The notes below the pieces were generated by a model. That model did no database searches. It saw only the letters and a program-made list of their open reading frames with translations, and had not been told where the DNA came from. Shown here one piece after another: positions 24,942 through 32,141 of a stretch of 64,000 nt of DNA (position 1 is its first letter; every line of letters starts with the position of its first letter). A program made the translations under genes and the position numbers. Source of the DNA: CALBPI01 sp942491885 (lineage in GTDB: Bacteria; Pseudomonadota; Gammaproteobacteria; Steroidobacterales; Woeseiaceae); NCBI GenBank assembly GCA_942491885.1, contig CALOCQ010000008.1:372001-436000 (forward strand). The letters run 5' to 3'.

Positions 24942-25756
24942 GACAATGCTCCAGCCGGGTCCCGCCCGGTCGCTGACAGTTCCGGATCGGCGGGGCGTAT
25001 CGCAATGCCGGCGCTGATTAGTTGTTTCTTCAAGACATTGACCGGCAATTCGCGGCTGTGAAAAATACTGGCGGCCAGCGCACCGTCGACAGCGGCTTCG
25101 TTGAATACATCAATGAAGTGCTGCGTTTCGCCGGCACCACCTGATGCGATAAGGGGCACGCGGCACAGTTTGCGCACCGCGCTTAATTGGGTCACATCGT
25201 AGCCCTCGCGTACGCCATCCTGATTCATGCAGTTCAGCACGATTTCACCGGCGCCGCGTTGTTGCACTTCAACTACCCAGTCGAGCGTGCGACGCCCGGC
25301 GCCTTTGCTCTTGTCCGGGTTGCCGGTGTATTGGTAGACGAACCAGTCGTCGCGCTCGTGCAATGTGTCTATACCAACGACAACGCATTGCGCGCCGAAG
25401 CGCCGCGAAAGTGCATTAATCAGGTCAGGGTTTTCGAGCGCCGGCGAATTAATGGAGATCTTGTCGGCACCGCGATTCAGGACTTCTTCGGCGTCTTCTA
25501 TGCTGCGGATTCCGCCGGCCACGCAGAAGGGAATATCGAGTACGGCGGTAACGTCGCTGACCCAGGTACGATCAACGCTGCGTCCTTCCGGGCTTGCCGT
25601 GATGTCATAGAACACCAGTTCGTCGGCGCCCTCGGCGCTGTAGCGTGCCGCCAGTTCTATGATGTCACCGACAATGCGGTGATTTGCGAAACGCACGCCT
25701 TTTACGACTTTGCCGTCGCGTACGTCGAGGCAGGGGATGATGCGTCGGGTCAGAAT
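24938..25756 (-). CDS. hisF: Imidazole glycerol phosphate synthase, cyclase subunit (probable AUU start)
   Basis: About 272 residues of a TIM-barrel enzyme that takes ammonia from HisH and makes IGP and AICAR. N-terminal TRRIIPCLDVRDGKVVKGVR holds the catalytic Asp, and DLVFYDITAS-like and FCVAGGIRSIEDAEEVL loops are present. A start at the first in-frame GTG (25696) would delete the catalytic Asp. The upstream frame contains no ATG: the only start-like codons are ATT at 25756-25754 and CTG at 25753-25751. A good GAGGAG site lies 8 bases before the ATT, so AUU is the best reading. It overlaps the hisA stop. A single base error (ATG to ATT) is the alternative. Confidence 0.93.
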   Translation of the reverse strand: MLTRRIIPCLDVRDGKVVKGVRFANHRIVGDIIELAARYSAEGADELVFYDITASPEGRSVDRTWVSDVTAVLDIPFCVAGGIRSIEDAEEVLNRGADKISINSPALENPDLINALSRRFGAQCVVVGIDTLHERDDWFVYQYTGNPDKSKGAGRRTLDWVVEVQQRGAGEIVLNCMNQDGVREGYDVTQLSAVRKLCRVPLIASGGAGETQHFIDVFNEAAVDGALAASIFHSRELPVNVLKKQLISAGIAIRPADPELSATGRDPAGALS

Positions 25757-26478
25757 GAGCGTAACTCCTCATCCGTGATGCGTCCTTCCAGCAGCGCTTT
25801 GCCGGTGATCGCACCCGACAGACCCGCATTGCGCAACGTAATCAGGTCGCCGATTTTTGATACACCACCCGAAGCCTGCAGCTCGATGGCCGGACAGGCT
25901 TTGAGAATATCTTCGTAGAGTTCAATTGCCGGCCCACTCATCGCGCCATCGCGGCCGATGTCGGTGCACAGTACATGGCGCAGTCCTGCCTCGCGGTAGC
26001 GCATGATCGTAGCGATCAACTCCTGATCGGTGGTTTTTGTCCACGCGTCTGTGCAGATATAAGCAATACCGTCATCACCAACGCGAACATCGAAGGCCGC
26101 GACGATCGCGTCGGCCCCGAAATCGTTGAGCCAACGCATTACCGTGTCCGGAGACTTGATCGTCAGGCTGCCGACAACGATACGCGTCACGCCACACTCG
26201 AGTAGTTCGCGGATATGGTCGTCGGTGCGAATGCCACCACCAATCTGGACGCGCACGCCACTCGCCTTCACCATCTCACGCAGCAGCCTGCCATTGACCG
26301 GGTGCCCGGCTTTCGCCCCGTCGAGATCAACCAGATGCAGGTTACGCAGGCCGAGCTGTGCGTATTTCGTGGCGAGCGCTATGGGATCCACATCGTAGCG
26401 CGTTTCCTGATCGTACTCGCCGTAAAGAAGCCGCACGCAGCGGCCATTACGAATATCGATTGCGGGGATGATATTCAT
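25750..26478 (-). CDS. hisA: ProFAR isomerase
   Basis: A 242-residue TIM-barrel isomerase of histidine synthesis (ProFAR to PRFAR). It starts MNIIPAIDIRNGRCVRLL, with the catalytic Asp in AIDI and the second in VLCTDIGRDGA. VQIGGGIRTDDHI and LQASGGVSKIGDL are the two phosphate-binding half-barrel repeats. The ATG at 26478 was chosen because it begins the conserved N-terminus. It starts 2 bases after hisH and overlaps the hisF start. Confidence 0.96.
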   Translation of the reverse strand: MNIIPAIDIRNGRCVRLLYGEYDQETRYDVDPIALATKYAQLGLRNLHLVDLDGAKAGHPVNGRLLREMVKASGVRVQIGGGIRTDDHIRELLECGVTRIVVGSLTIKSPDTVMRWLNDFGADAIVAAFDVRVGDDGIAYICTDAWTKTTDQELIATIMRYREAGLRHVLCTDIGRDGAMSGPAIELYEDILKACPAIELQASGGVSKIGDLITLRNAGLSGAITGKALLEGRITDEELRSF

Positions 26479-26480
26479 GC

Positions 26481-27077
26481 TCAGAGTCTCAGAAAATTTT
26501 TGAGTAATCGTGCGCCCGATTGTGCGGAGCGCTCGGGATGGAACTGGGTGCCATAGAAGTTGTTGTGCTGGATGATGGCCGAGAACGGCGCACCATAATC
26601 GCAGCTGGCAATCGTCGTTTCGCTGAGCGGTAGTGCGTAGCTGTGTACAAAATAGAAGTAGCTGCCATCGTCGATGCCATCGAGCAGCGGCGACTGCGCA
26701 CAACGGGTGATCTGGTTCCAGCCCATATGCGGCACGGTTAATTCACGCGACGACCGAATCAACGCGGCACGATCGTCGGTGATTGCCAGGCAAACGGCAT
26801 CATCTTCGGCAGATGCCGCGGCGAGCAATTGCATGCCAAGACAAATGCCCAAGACAGGCTGTGTCAGTGAGGTCAGCGTTTCGGTTAGTTGTAGTGCATT
26901 GAGTCGCTGCATCGCATCGGCCGCGGCGCCGACTCCGGGCAGAATGATGCGGTCTGCGCTCGCGATCACCGCAGGGTCGCGGGACAGCTGCGCGTCGCAA
27001 CCGAGGCGCTCGAGCGCGCAGCGCAGCGAGGCGATATTCGCACCACCGGAATCAACCACGACAGCCGAGTAGCTCAC
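26481..27077 (-). CDS. hisH: Imidazole glycerol phosphate synthase, glutaminase subunit
   Basis: A 198-residue class I glutamine amidotransferase. The nucleophile elbow is LGICLGMQLL (catalytic Cys), and the His/Glu pair is in FYGTQFHPERS. It supplies ammonia to HisF through a tunnel. An HMGWNQI strand and FVHSYAL are also typical. It overlaps hisB by 4 bases upstream and is followed by hisA after 2 bases. Confidence 0.95.
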   Translation of the reverse strand: MSYSAVVVDSGGANIASLRCALERLGCDAQLSRDPAVIASADRIILPGVGAAADAMQRLNALQLTETLTSLTQPVLGICLGMQLLAAASAEDDAVCLAITDDRAALIRSSRELTVPHMGWNQITRCAQSPLLDGIDDGSYFYFVHSYALPLSETTIASCDYGAPFSAIIQHNNFYGTQFHPERSAQSGARLLKNFLRL

Positions 27078-28138
27078 AGCACACCTTTGGTCGAGGGTAG
27101 ATCATTTCCGCTGCGTGCGAGCGCCGGACGCAGCGCACGACCGACCCCTTTAAAGCAGGCCTCAACCTTATGGTGGGCATTGTCTCCGGTCACGCTGATG
27201 TGCAACGCGCAGCCGAGTGACTGCGAAAGCGACGCAAAGAAGTGCGTCACCATTTCTGTCGCAAGTCCGCCGACAAACTCGCGGCCGAAGTCTGCTTGCA
27301 TTTCAAATGCCGGACGACCGGAAATGTCGATCGCCACCTGCGCGAGCGTTTCGTCCATCGGCACGGTGAAACCGTAGCGCCCGATGCCTCTCTTGTCGCC
27401 GAGCGCCTCGCGCAGCGCGCCACCGAGGGCGAGGGCGACATCTTCAATACTGTGATGATCGTCGACGTCGAGGTCGCCGTCACACTGGAGGTCGAGCGCG
27501 AAGCCGCCGTGCTTGGCAATTTGTTCCAGCATGTGATCGAAGAAGCCGATGCCGGTCGCTATTCGTTGCGGTGACGGGGCGTCGAGATCCACGCTCAGTG
27601 TGATACGGGTTTCATTCGTGTTGCGCGCAATCGTTGCCTGACGCGGTGCGTTGACGAGCGTGTGAACGATGTCATCCCAATTGCAGTCGGACGACAGCAT
27701 ATACCCCTGAATACCGATATTCTTTGCCAGTCCGATATCCGTTTCGCGATCACCGATCACCGCACTGCGCGCGACATCAATCGTATTGTTCGCAAGAAAC
27801 TGTGTCAGCAAGCCGGCGCGTGGTTTGCGGCATTCGCATTGGGCGTCGGGCAGGTGAGGGCAGACGAAGGTTTCGACAAAGCGGATACCCTGCGATTCGA
27901 ACAGTGCCAGCATGAAGTTGTGCGGCGCATCGAAGTCCGGCTGCGGGAACGAAGCGCTACCCAGCCCGTCCTGATTGCTGACCATCACCAGTTCGTAGCC
28001 ATCCCCGATTGCCCGCTGCAGTGCGCCGACCACGCCGGGAACCAGGCGAACCTTGTCTATGCGATCGACCTGCTGATCGGATGGCTCTTCTATCAACGTG
28101 CCATCCCGGTCGACGAATAATATTTTGCGCTTACTCAT
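27074..28138 (-). CDS. hisB: Bifunctional histidinol-phosphatase / imidazoleglycerol-phosphate dehydratase
   Basis: A 354-residue fusion as in E. coli. The N-terminal HAD phosphatase (FVDRDGTLIEEP with the nucleophilic Asp; a Cys/His zinc loop CPHLPDAQCECRKP) is followed by the IGP dehydratase domain from about residue 165. That domain has GFFDHMLEQIAKHG and DVDDHHSIEDVALALG, the metal-binding His motifs, and NAHHKVEACFKG. It catalyses steps 6 and 8 of the pathway. Overlaps hisC and hisH by 4 bases each. Confidence 0.96.
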   Translation of the reverse strand: MSKRKILFVDRDGTLIEEPSDQQVDRIDKVRLVPGVVGALQRAIGDGYELVMVSNQDGLGSASFPQPDFDAPHNFMLALFESQGIRFVETFVCPHLPDAQCECRKPRAGLLTQFLANNTIDVARSAVIGDRETDIGLAKNIGIQGYMLSSDCNWDDIVHTLVNAPRQATIARNTNETRITLSVDLDAPSPQRIATGIGFFDHMLEQIAKHGGFALDLQCDGDLDVDDHHSIEDVALALGGALREALGDKRGIGRYGFTVPMDETLAQVAIDISGRPAFEMQADFGREFVGGLATEMVTHFFASLSQSLGCALHISVTGDNAHHKVEACFKGVGRALRPALARSGNDLPSTKGVL

Positions 28139-29208
28139 GCTGTAACCTGCCTGATCGCCTGCAGAAGTGCCTGATTGTCGTTCTCATCACCGATCGTGAT
28201 GCGCAGGCAATTACGCGTTGTCGCCTGCTGACTGAAGTCTCGCAACAAATAGCCGGCCGATTCAGCCACACGCAATATCGCAGCCGGGTCGATGAACTCG
28301 ACCAACAGGAAATTTGCCTCACTGGGCCACACGCGCCGAACACACTGCAGACCGTCGAGCGCCTCAGCCATAGCGTCGCGTTGCGCGCAAAGGGTTTGAA
28401 TGCGCTCTGGCATGACGCTGAAGCTTTCGTTCGCGAGCGCCGCCAGCGCACTTTCATTGCTCGGCGTTGGCAATGCATAGGGCGGCATGACCTTACCGAC
28501 CAACTCGATAATTCGCGGATCGCCGATCAGCGAACCACACCGCGCGCCGGCCAGGCCATAGGCCTTCGACATCGTTCTCAGAATCACGACATTGTCGTAG
28601 CGCAGTAAGGCCATGATCGCGTCAGGGTCGGCAAACTCGACGTAGGCGGCGTCGATAACAACAATGCCTCTGCCGGCCAAGGATTCCGTCAACGAGCGGA
28701 TATCATCGATGTCGAGCGAATGCCCGGTCGGATTATTCGGCGTGGTGACGAATACCAGCCGGGACGTCGCGCGCCAGGCCGCGACAATGGCATCGACGGG
28801 TAGCGCGAATGCTTTTTCTGCGTCTAACGGGATTTCGACAATACCGGCATTCTGAATGTTGGCGTAAACCTCGTACATGCCGAACGTCGGCGGGCAAATG
28901 ACAATCTCGTCGACGCCAGGCCGGCAAAAGCAACGAATCAAAAGGTCGATCGCCTCGCTGGTGCCACGGGTGACAAAAAGTTGCTCGGCGGTCACACCAT
29001 AGTGCTGCGCGAGCAGCTGCGTCAGTTCGCCCGGGCGTGCCTCGGGGTAACGATTCAAGCCGCGTGCGGTCGTATCACTGGCGCTTTTCCACGGTGCCTC
29101 GTTGGCATTCAGTCGCGTCAGACCAGCGCGGTAGCTTGCCGGCACATAGGCGGACAACGTGCGGATCTCGGGGCGGGCCAGTTGCTCAATGCCGTTCGAG
29201 TCGCTCAC
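28135..29208 (-). CDS. hisC: Histidinol-phosphate aminotransferase
   Basis: A 357-residue fold-type I PLP aminotransferase. LNANEAPW, NPNNPTGHSLD-type segment (TTPNNPTGHS) and the PLP lysine in RTMSKAYGLAGARCG are visible; RITIGDENDNQALL closes the small domain. It converts imidazole acetol phosphate to histidinol phosphate. Linked by ATGA overlaps to hisD and hisB, so its role in the histidine pathway is not in doubt. Confidence 0.95.
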   Translation of the reverse strand: MSDSNGIEQLARPEIRTLSAYVPASYRAGLTRLNANEAPWKSASDTTARGLNRYPEARPGELTQLLAQHYGVTAEQLFVTRGTSEAIDLLIRCFCRPGVDEIVICPPTFGMYEVYANIQNAGIVEIPLDAEKAFALPVDAIVAAWRATSRLVFVTTPNNPTGHSLDIDDIRSLTESLAGRGIVVIDAAYVEFADPDAIMALLRYDNVVILRTMSKAYGLAGARCGSLIGDPRIIELVGKVMPPYALPTPSNESALAALANESFSVMPERIQTLCAQRDAMAEALDGLQCVRRVWPSEANFLLVEFIDPAAILRVAESAGYLLRDFSQQATTRNCLRITIGDENDNQALLQAIRQVTA

Positions 29209-30512
29209 GAGAGGTCGTCCAGTCGCAGCGTCACGGCCAGCTTGTGCGCGCTGAGCCCTTCAATCTCGGCCAGCGTCTGCGCGACCGGACCTGCGTTGCG
29301 CAGCCCTTCGGGCGTCACTTCCTGAATCGTCATCTGACGCAGGAACTGGTCAACGCCGAGTCCACTGTAATTGCGCGCGAACCCATAGGTTGGCAATACG
29401 TGGTTGGTGCCGCTGCAGTAATCGCCCAGTGACTCCGGCGTCAGGCTGCCAAGAAAAACAGAACCTGCATTGCGAATGCCCGGCAACAGGGCGCGTGCAT
29501 CGCGTGTATTGACGATCAGATGCTCCGGCGCATAGTCGTTCGACAGTGCCACCGCTTGTTCGAGGCTGTCCACCGCGATCAGTGCGCTGTGCGCCAGCGC
29601 GCGCTCAAGGATGTCGCGCCGCCCGAGAACATCGAGCTGGCGCTCCACCTCGATAATGACGTGGTCAATCATTGCCTCGCTATCGGTCAGCAGGAGCACC
29701 TGCGAATCCGGACCGTGCTCTGCCTGTGACAACAGGTCGGCGGCAACGTACGCAGGATTGGCGTGTTCATCGGCGATGACCAGTACTTCGGACGGGCCGG
29801 CCGGCATGTCCTGCGCGGCGCCTTGCGCGTCTGCCGCGACTTGCGACTTGGCTTCTGTCACCCAGGCATTGCCGGGGCCGAACACCTTGAACACTTTCGG
29901 CACGCTCTGAGTCCCGAACGCCATTGCTGCAATCGCCTGCGCGCCGCCAATCTTGTAGACGTCGGTGACACCGGCCTCGCGGGCGGCAAACAGGATCGCC
30001 GGATGAATGTTGCCATCGGTGTCGGGCGGTGAGCACAGGACGCGCGTGGGGCAACCCGCGATTGCGGCCGGTACCGACAACATCATCGCGGCCGAAGGCA
30101 AGGGCGCGGAGCCGGCGGGCACATACAGTCCGACCGCGTCGATCGGTTGTGCGATACGCTCGCACACAACGCCCGGCATGGTTTCCACGCGGATCGGCTC
30201 AGGTCGCTGCGCCTCATGGAAGGCTTTTATGTTGGCGATAGCCTGTTGTATCGCCTGTCGCTCATCCAGCTCGAGCGCCAGCTCCGCCTGAGAGAACTCG
30301 AGACGCGTCACTTTTAGTGCTTCGAGCGCGACACCGTCGAGCGCCTCGGTAAGACGCAGCAACGCGTCATCGCCATCGCGACGAACCTCAGCGACTATCT
30401 CGGCGACACGCGCTCGCAACTGTGCCGCCGCGCCGCCCAGTGCCGGTCTCGACAGAACCTTCGCACGTTGCGCGTCGTTGAGTGTCGCCCATTGGTAACG
30501 CGGGAATTTCAT
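29205..30512 (-). CDS. hisD: Histidinol dehydrogenase
   Basis: A 435-residue zinc enzyme for the two last oxidation steps to histidine. Conserved features are AGSAPLPSAAMM, KIGGAQAIAAMAFGT, GPGNAWVTEAKSQV, DMPAGPSEVLVIAD, LSQAEHGPDSQV and SGTNHVLPTYGFAR. Length is normal. Overlaps hisG and hisC by 4 bases each. ATG start. Confidence 0.97.
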   Translation of the reverse strand: MKFPRYQWATLNDAQRAKVLSRPALGGAAAQLRARVAEIVAEVRRDGDDALLRLTEALDGVALEALKVTRLEFSQAELALELDERQAIQQAIANIKAFHEAQRPEPIRVETMPGVVCERIAQPIDAVGLYVPAGSAPLPSAAMMLSVPAAIAGCPTRVLCSPPDTDGNIHPAILFAAREAGVTDVYKIGGAQAIAAMAFGTQSVPKVFKVFGPGNAWVTEAKSQVAADAQGAAQDMPAGPSEVLVIADEHANPAYVAADLLSQAEHGPDSQVLLLTDSEAMIDHVIIEVERQLDVLGRRDILERALAHSALIAVDSLEQAVALSNDYAPEHLIVNTRDARALLPGIRNAGSVFLGSLTPESLGDYCSGTNHVLPTYGFARNYSGLGVDQFLRQMTIQEVTPEGLRNAGPVAQTLAEIEGLSAHKLAVTLRLDDLS

Positions 30513-31411
30513 GCCAGCATCTTCTCCACCGGCAGCACAAGCATCGAGCTTGCGCCTGCTTCCTTGAGGCTCTCCAGCGTTTCCCAGAACACGTTCTCAC
30601 GACACACGGCGTGCAACGCTACGCGGTCATCGATGCCTTCCAGCGGCAGGATCGTTGGTGCTTCGCTACCCGGGAGGATTCGCGTGATCTCGGCCAGCGC
30701 CGAACGCGGGGCGTGCAGCATGATGTACTTGCTTTCGCTGACCTGCATGACGCCGTCCATGCGCATCAGCAGCCTGTCGATCCAGCGCTGTTTTTCTTCG
30801 CTGATGTTGGCGTTGGTCTGGATAAGAGAAACTTCGCTTTCGAGGATCGTGTGTAACTCAACTAACTGGTTGGCGGCCAGTGTCGAACCGGTTGAGACCA
30901 GATCACAAATGAACTCGGCCTTGCCCAGGCGCGGGGCAATTTCCACCGCACCGCTGAAGTACACGACTTCCGCATCAATGTTGTTGCTGTCGAGGTAATT
31001 ACGCGTCAGTGCGGGGTAGCTGGTCGCTATGCGCTTGCCTTGCAATGCATCGGGCCCCGTCCATTGCGTGCCGTCCGGCGCCGCCAACGATAAGCGACAC
31101 TGGCCGAAACCGAGTTTGCGCAGCTCGTGGAACGGCTCTTTGTCATCACCAAAGGTACCGTTAAGCCGCTTCTCTTCGATGATGTTGAGACCCGCGACAC
31201 CAAGATCACAAACATCCTCACCCACAAGTCCGGGGATGTCGTCATCACGCACCAGCAACAAATCGATGGGCATGTTTTCGCCATAGCAGAACAACTGGTC
31301 CTTGCTCTTGCGTATTTCCAGGCCGCATCGGGTAAGGATTTGAATGGTCTTTTCTGTGAGTCGACCGGATTTCTGAACGGCTATCTGGAGCCTGTCCTGT
31401 TTTGGTTGCAT
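30509..31411 (-). CDS. hisG: ATP phosphoribosyltransferase, long form
   Basis: A 300-residue enzyme for the committed, feedback-inhibited step of histidine synthesis. LQIAVQKSGRLTEKT starts the catalytic domain, RDDDIPGLVGEDVCDLGV and the ATSYPALTRNYL segment follow, and a C-terminal ACT-like regulatory domain (about 225-300) is present. It is therefore the homohexameric long HisG that needs no HisZ. It starts 17 bases after the TrpR-like gene. Confidence 0.95.
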   Translation of the reverse strand: MQPKQDRLQIAVQKSGRLTEKTIQILTRCGLEIRKSKDQLFCYGENMPIDLLLVRDDDIPGLVGEDVCDLGVAGLNIIEEKRLNGTFGDDKEPFHELRKLGFGQCRLSLAAPDGTQWTGPDALQGKRIATSYPALTRNYLDSNNIDAEVVYFSGAVEIAPRLGKAEFICDLVSTGSTLAANQLVELHTILESEVSLIQTNANISEEKQRWIDRLLMRMDGVMQVSESKYIMLHAPRSALAEITRILPGSEAPTILPLEGIDDRVALHAVCRENVFWETLESLKEAGASSMLVLPVEKMLA

Positions 31412-31428
31412 GGTGTTGTCCGTAGTGG

Positions 31429-31734
31429 TTATTTGGCGGTGGCTTGCAGTGCAGCTAGATAGCCGCCGGCGCCATGCGTAAGGCAGCGGGCAACGCGGCC
31501 TATGGTGGTGACACTGACGCCGGTTTTGTCGCTGATCGCGCGATAGGCAAGCCCGGCCTCAAGCAGTTTTGCAACCTGCCAGCGATCAGCCAGCGCCTGT
31601 AGCTCGGCGGGGGTGCAAATATCTTTCAGCAACGAATGCACGTCGGCCTTTTGGTCCAGCGCGGCAAAAGCCTGGCTAAGCGCCATTTCGCTGTCACGTT
31701 GGTGGCGCTGTGACTCGTTGCGGTTCGGTTTCAT
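31429..31734 (-). CDS. TrpR-family (YerC/YecD type) repressor, predicted regulator of the his operon
   Basis: A 101-residue TrpR-superfamily protein. CTPAELQALADRWQVAKLLE and YRAISDKTGVSVTTIGRVAR form the six-helix core with its helix-turn-helix, as in YerC/YecD proteins. It is first in the his operon, 17 bases before hisG, behind a TrpR-like operator at 31757-31776. I infer that it represses its own operon, probably with histidine or another small molecule as effector. That inference rests on position and on operator similarity to E. coli trp operators. ATG start with an AAAGG site. Confidence 0.85.
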   Translation of the reverse strand: MKPNRNESQRHQRDSEMALSQAFAALDQKADVHSLLKDICTPAELQALADRWQVAKLLEAGLAYRAISDKTGVSVTTIGRVARCLTHGAGGYLAALQATAK

Positions 31735-31756
31735 TACTGTCTACCTTTTGTATTAA

Positions 31757-31776
31757 TGTATTAGTGTACTAATACA
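31757..31776. promoter_or_regulatory. TrpR-like operator in the his/met divergent region
   Basis: TGTATTAGTGTACTAATACA has 9-base arms that are perfect complements around a 2-base centre. It strongly resembles the E. coli trp operator core GTACTAGTTAACTAGTAC. A second TGTATTA half-site lies 8 bases to the left (31749-31755). It overlaps the probable -10 box of the his promoter and lies 23 bases upstream of the TrpR-family gene start, as expected for an autorepressor. Confidence 0.78.
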
Positions 31777-31796
31777 GTGGAGCGATACTAGGGCAA
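31769..31796 (-). promoter_or_regulatory. Probable his operon promoter
   Basis: On the - strand TTGCCC (31796-31791) and TATTAG (31774-31769) are 16 bases apart. Both match consensus at four of six positions. The operator covers the -10, so a bound repressor would exclude RNA polymerase. Expected leader is about 28 bases. Confidence 0.45.
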
Positions 31797-31834
31797 AGCA
31801 GTTTCGTGCGCAAGCTTTTTATTGCGCGATTCGC

Positions 31835-31863
31835 TTGACTTGAACCGGCAGAGCTTTAATTAT
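31835..31863 (+). promoter_or_regulatory. Probable promoter of the metY-metX riboswitch transcript
   Basis: TTGACT (31835-31840) and AATTAT (31858-31863) are 17 bases apart. The expected transcript start, about 31870, coincides with the first base of the SAM-I aptamer P1 stem, which supports the reading. Confidence 0.6.
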
Positions 31864-31870
31864 TAGCCTA

Positions 31871-31984
31871 CTCATCGAGACCGGCAGAGGGATAGGCCCT
31901 TTGAAGCCGGGGCAACCTGCGCGTCTAACCCACACGCAAGGTGCCAACTCCTACGACACGTGCGATGCATGTACGACAGATGAG
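31871..31984 (+). ncRNA. SAM-I riboswitch (S-box) upstream of metY
   Basis: P1 pairs CTCATC (31871-31876) with GATGAG (31979-31984). In between are S-box landmarks in order: GAGACCGGCAGAGGGATAGGCCC, quoted here only as its parts GAGA, GCAGAGGGA and GGCCC, then TTGAAGCCGGGGCAACC (31901-31917), then AAGGTGCCAACTCC (31938-31951). This matches the consensus GAGGGAcuGGCCC...GAAACCCGGCAACC...GGUGCCAAuUCC closely. SAM binding would reduce expression of the two methionine-synthesis genes downstream. A CGGGGC/GCCCCG hairpin (31999-32013) lies just after P1. Confidence 0.9.
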
Positions 31985-31998
31985 CTGCAGATACAGCG

Positions 31999-32013
31999 CG
32001 GGGCGAGGCCCCG
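31999..32013 (+). terminator. Short GC hairpin after the SAM-I aptamer (possible expression platform)
   Basis: CGGGGC (31999-32004) pairs with GCCCCG (32008-32013) around GAG. No T-run follows, so it is not a normal intrinsic terminator. It may be part of the switch or only a spacer hairpin. The rest of 32014-32141 has direct repeats of CTGGTC but no feature I can name. Confidence 0.3.
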
Positions 32014-32141
32014 GTGATGGGTGTCTCGCGTCTGTTGTCGTTTCCGGAGTTGGTGTGAGTGTTGTGGGTTGAACCACGACTGGTCATGTTTATGGCTGGT
32101 CGCGGGTCTGTTTACAGTAACCACGCTACGGAGCAACGACG

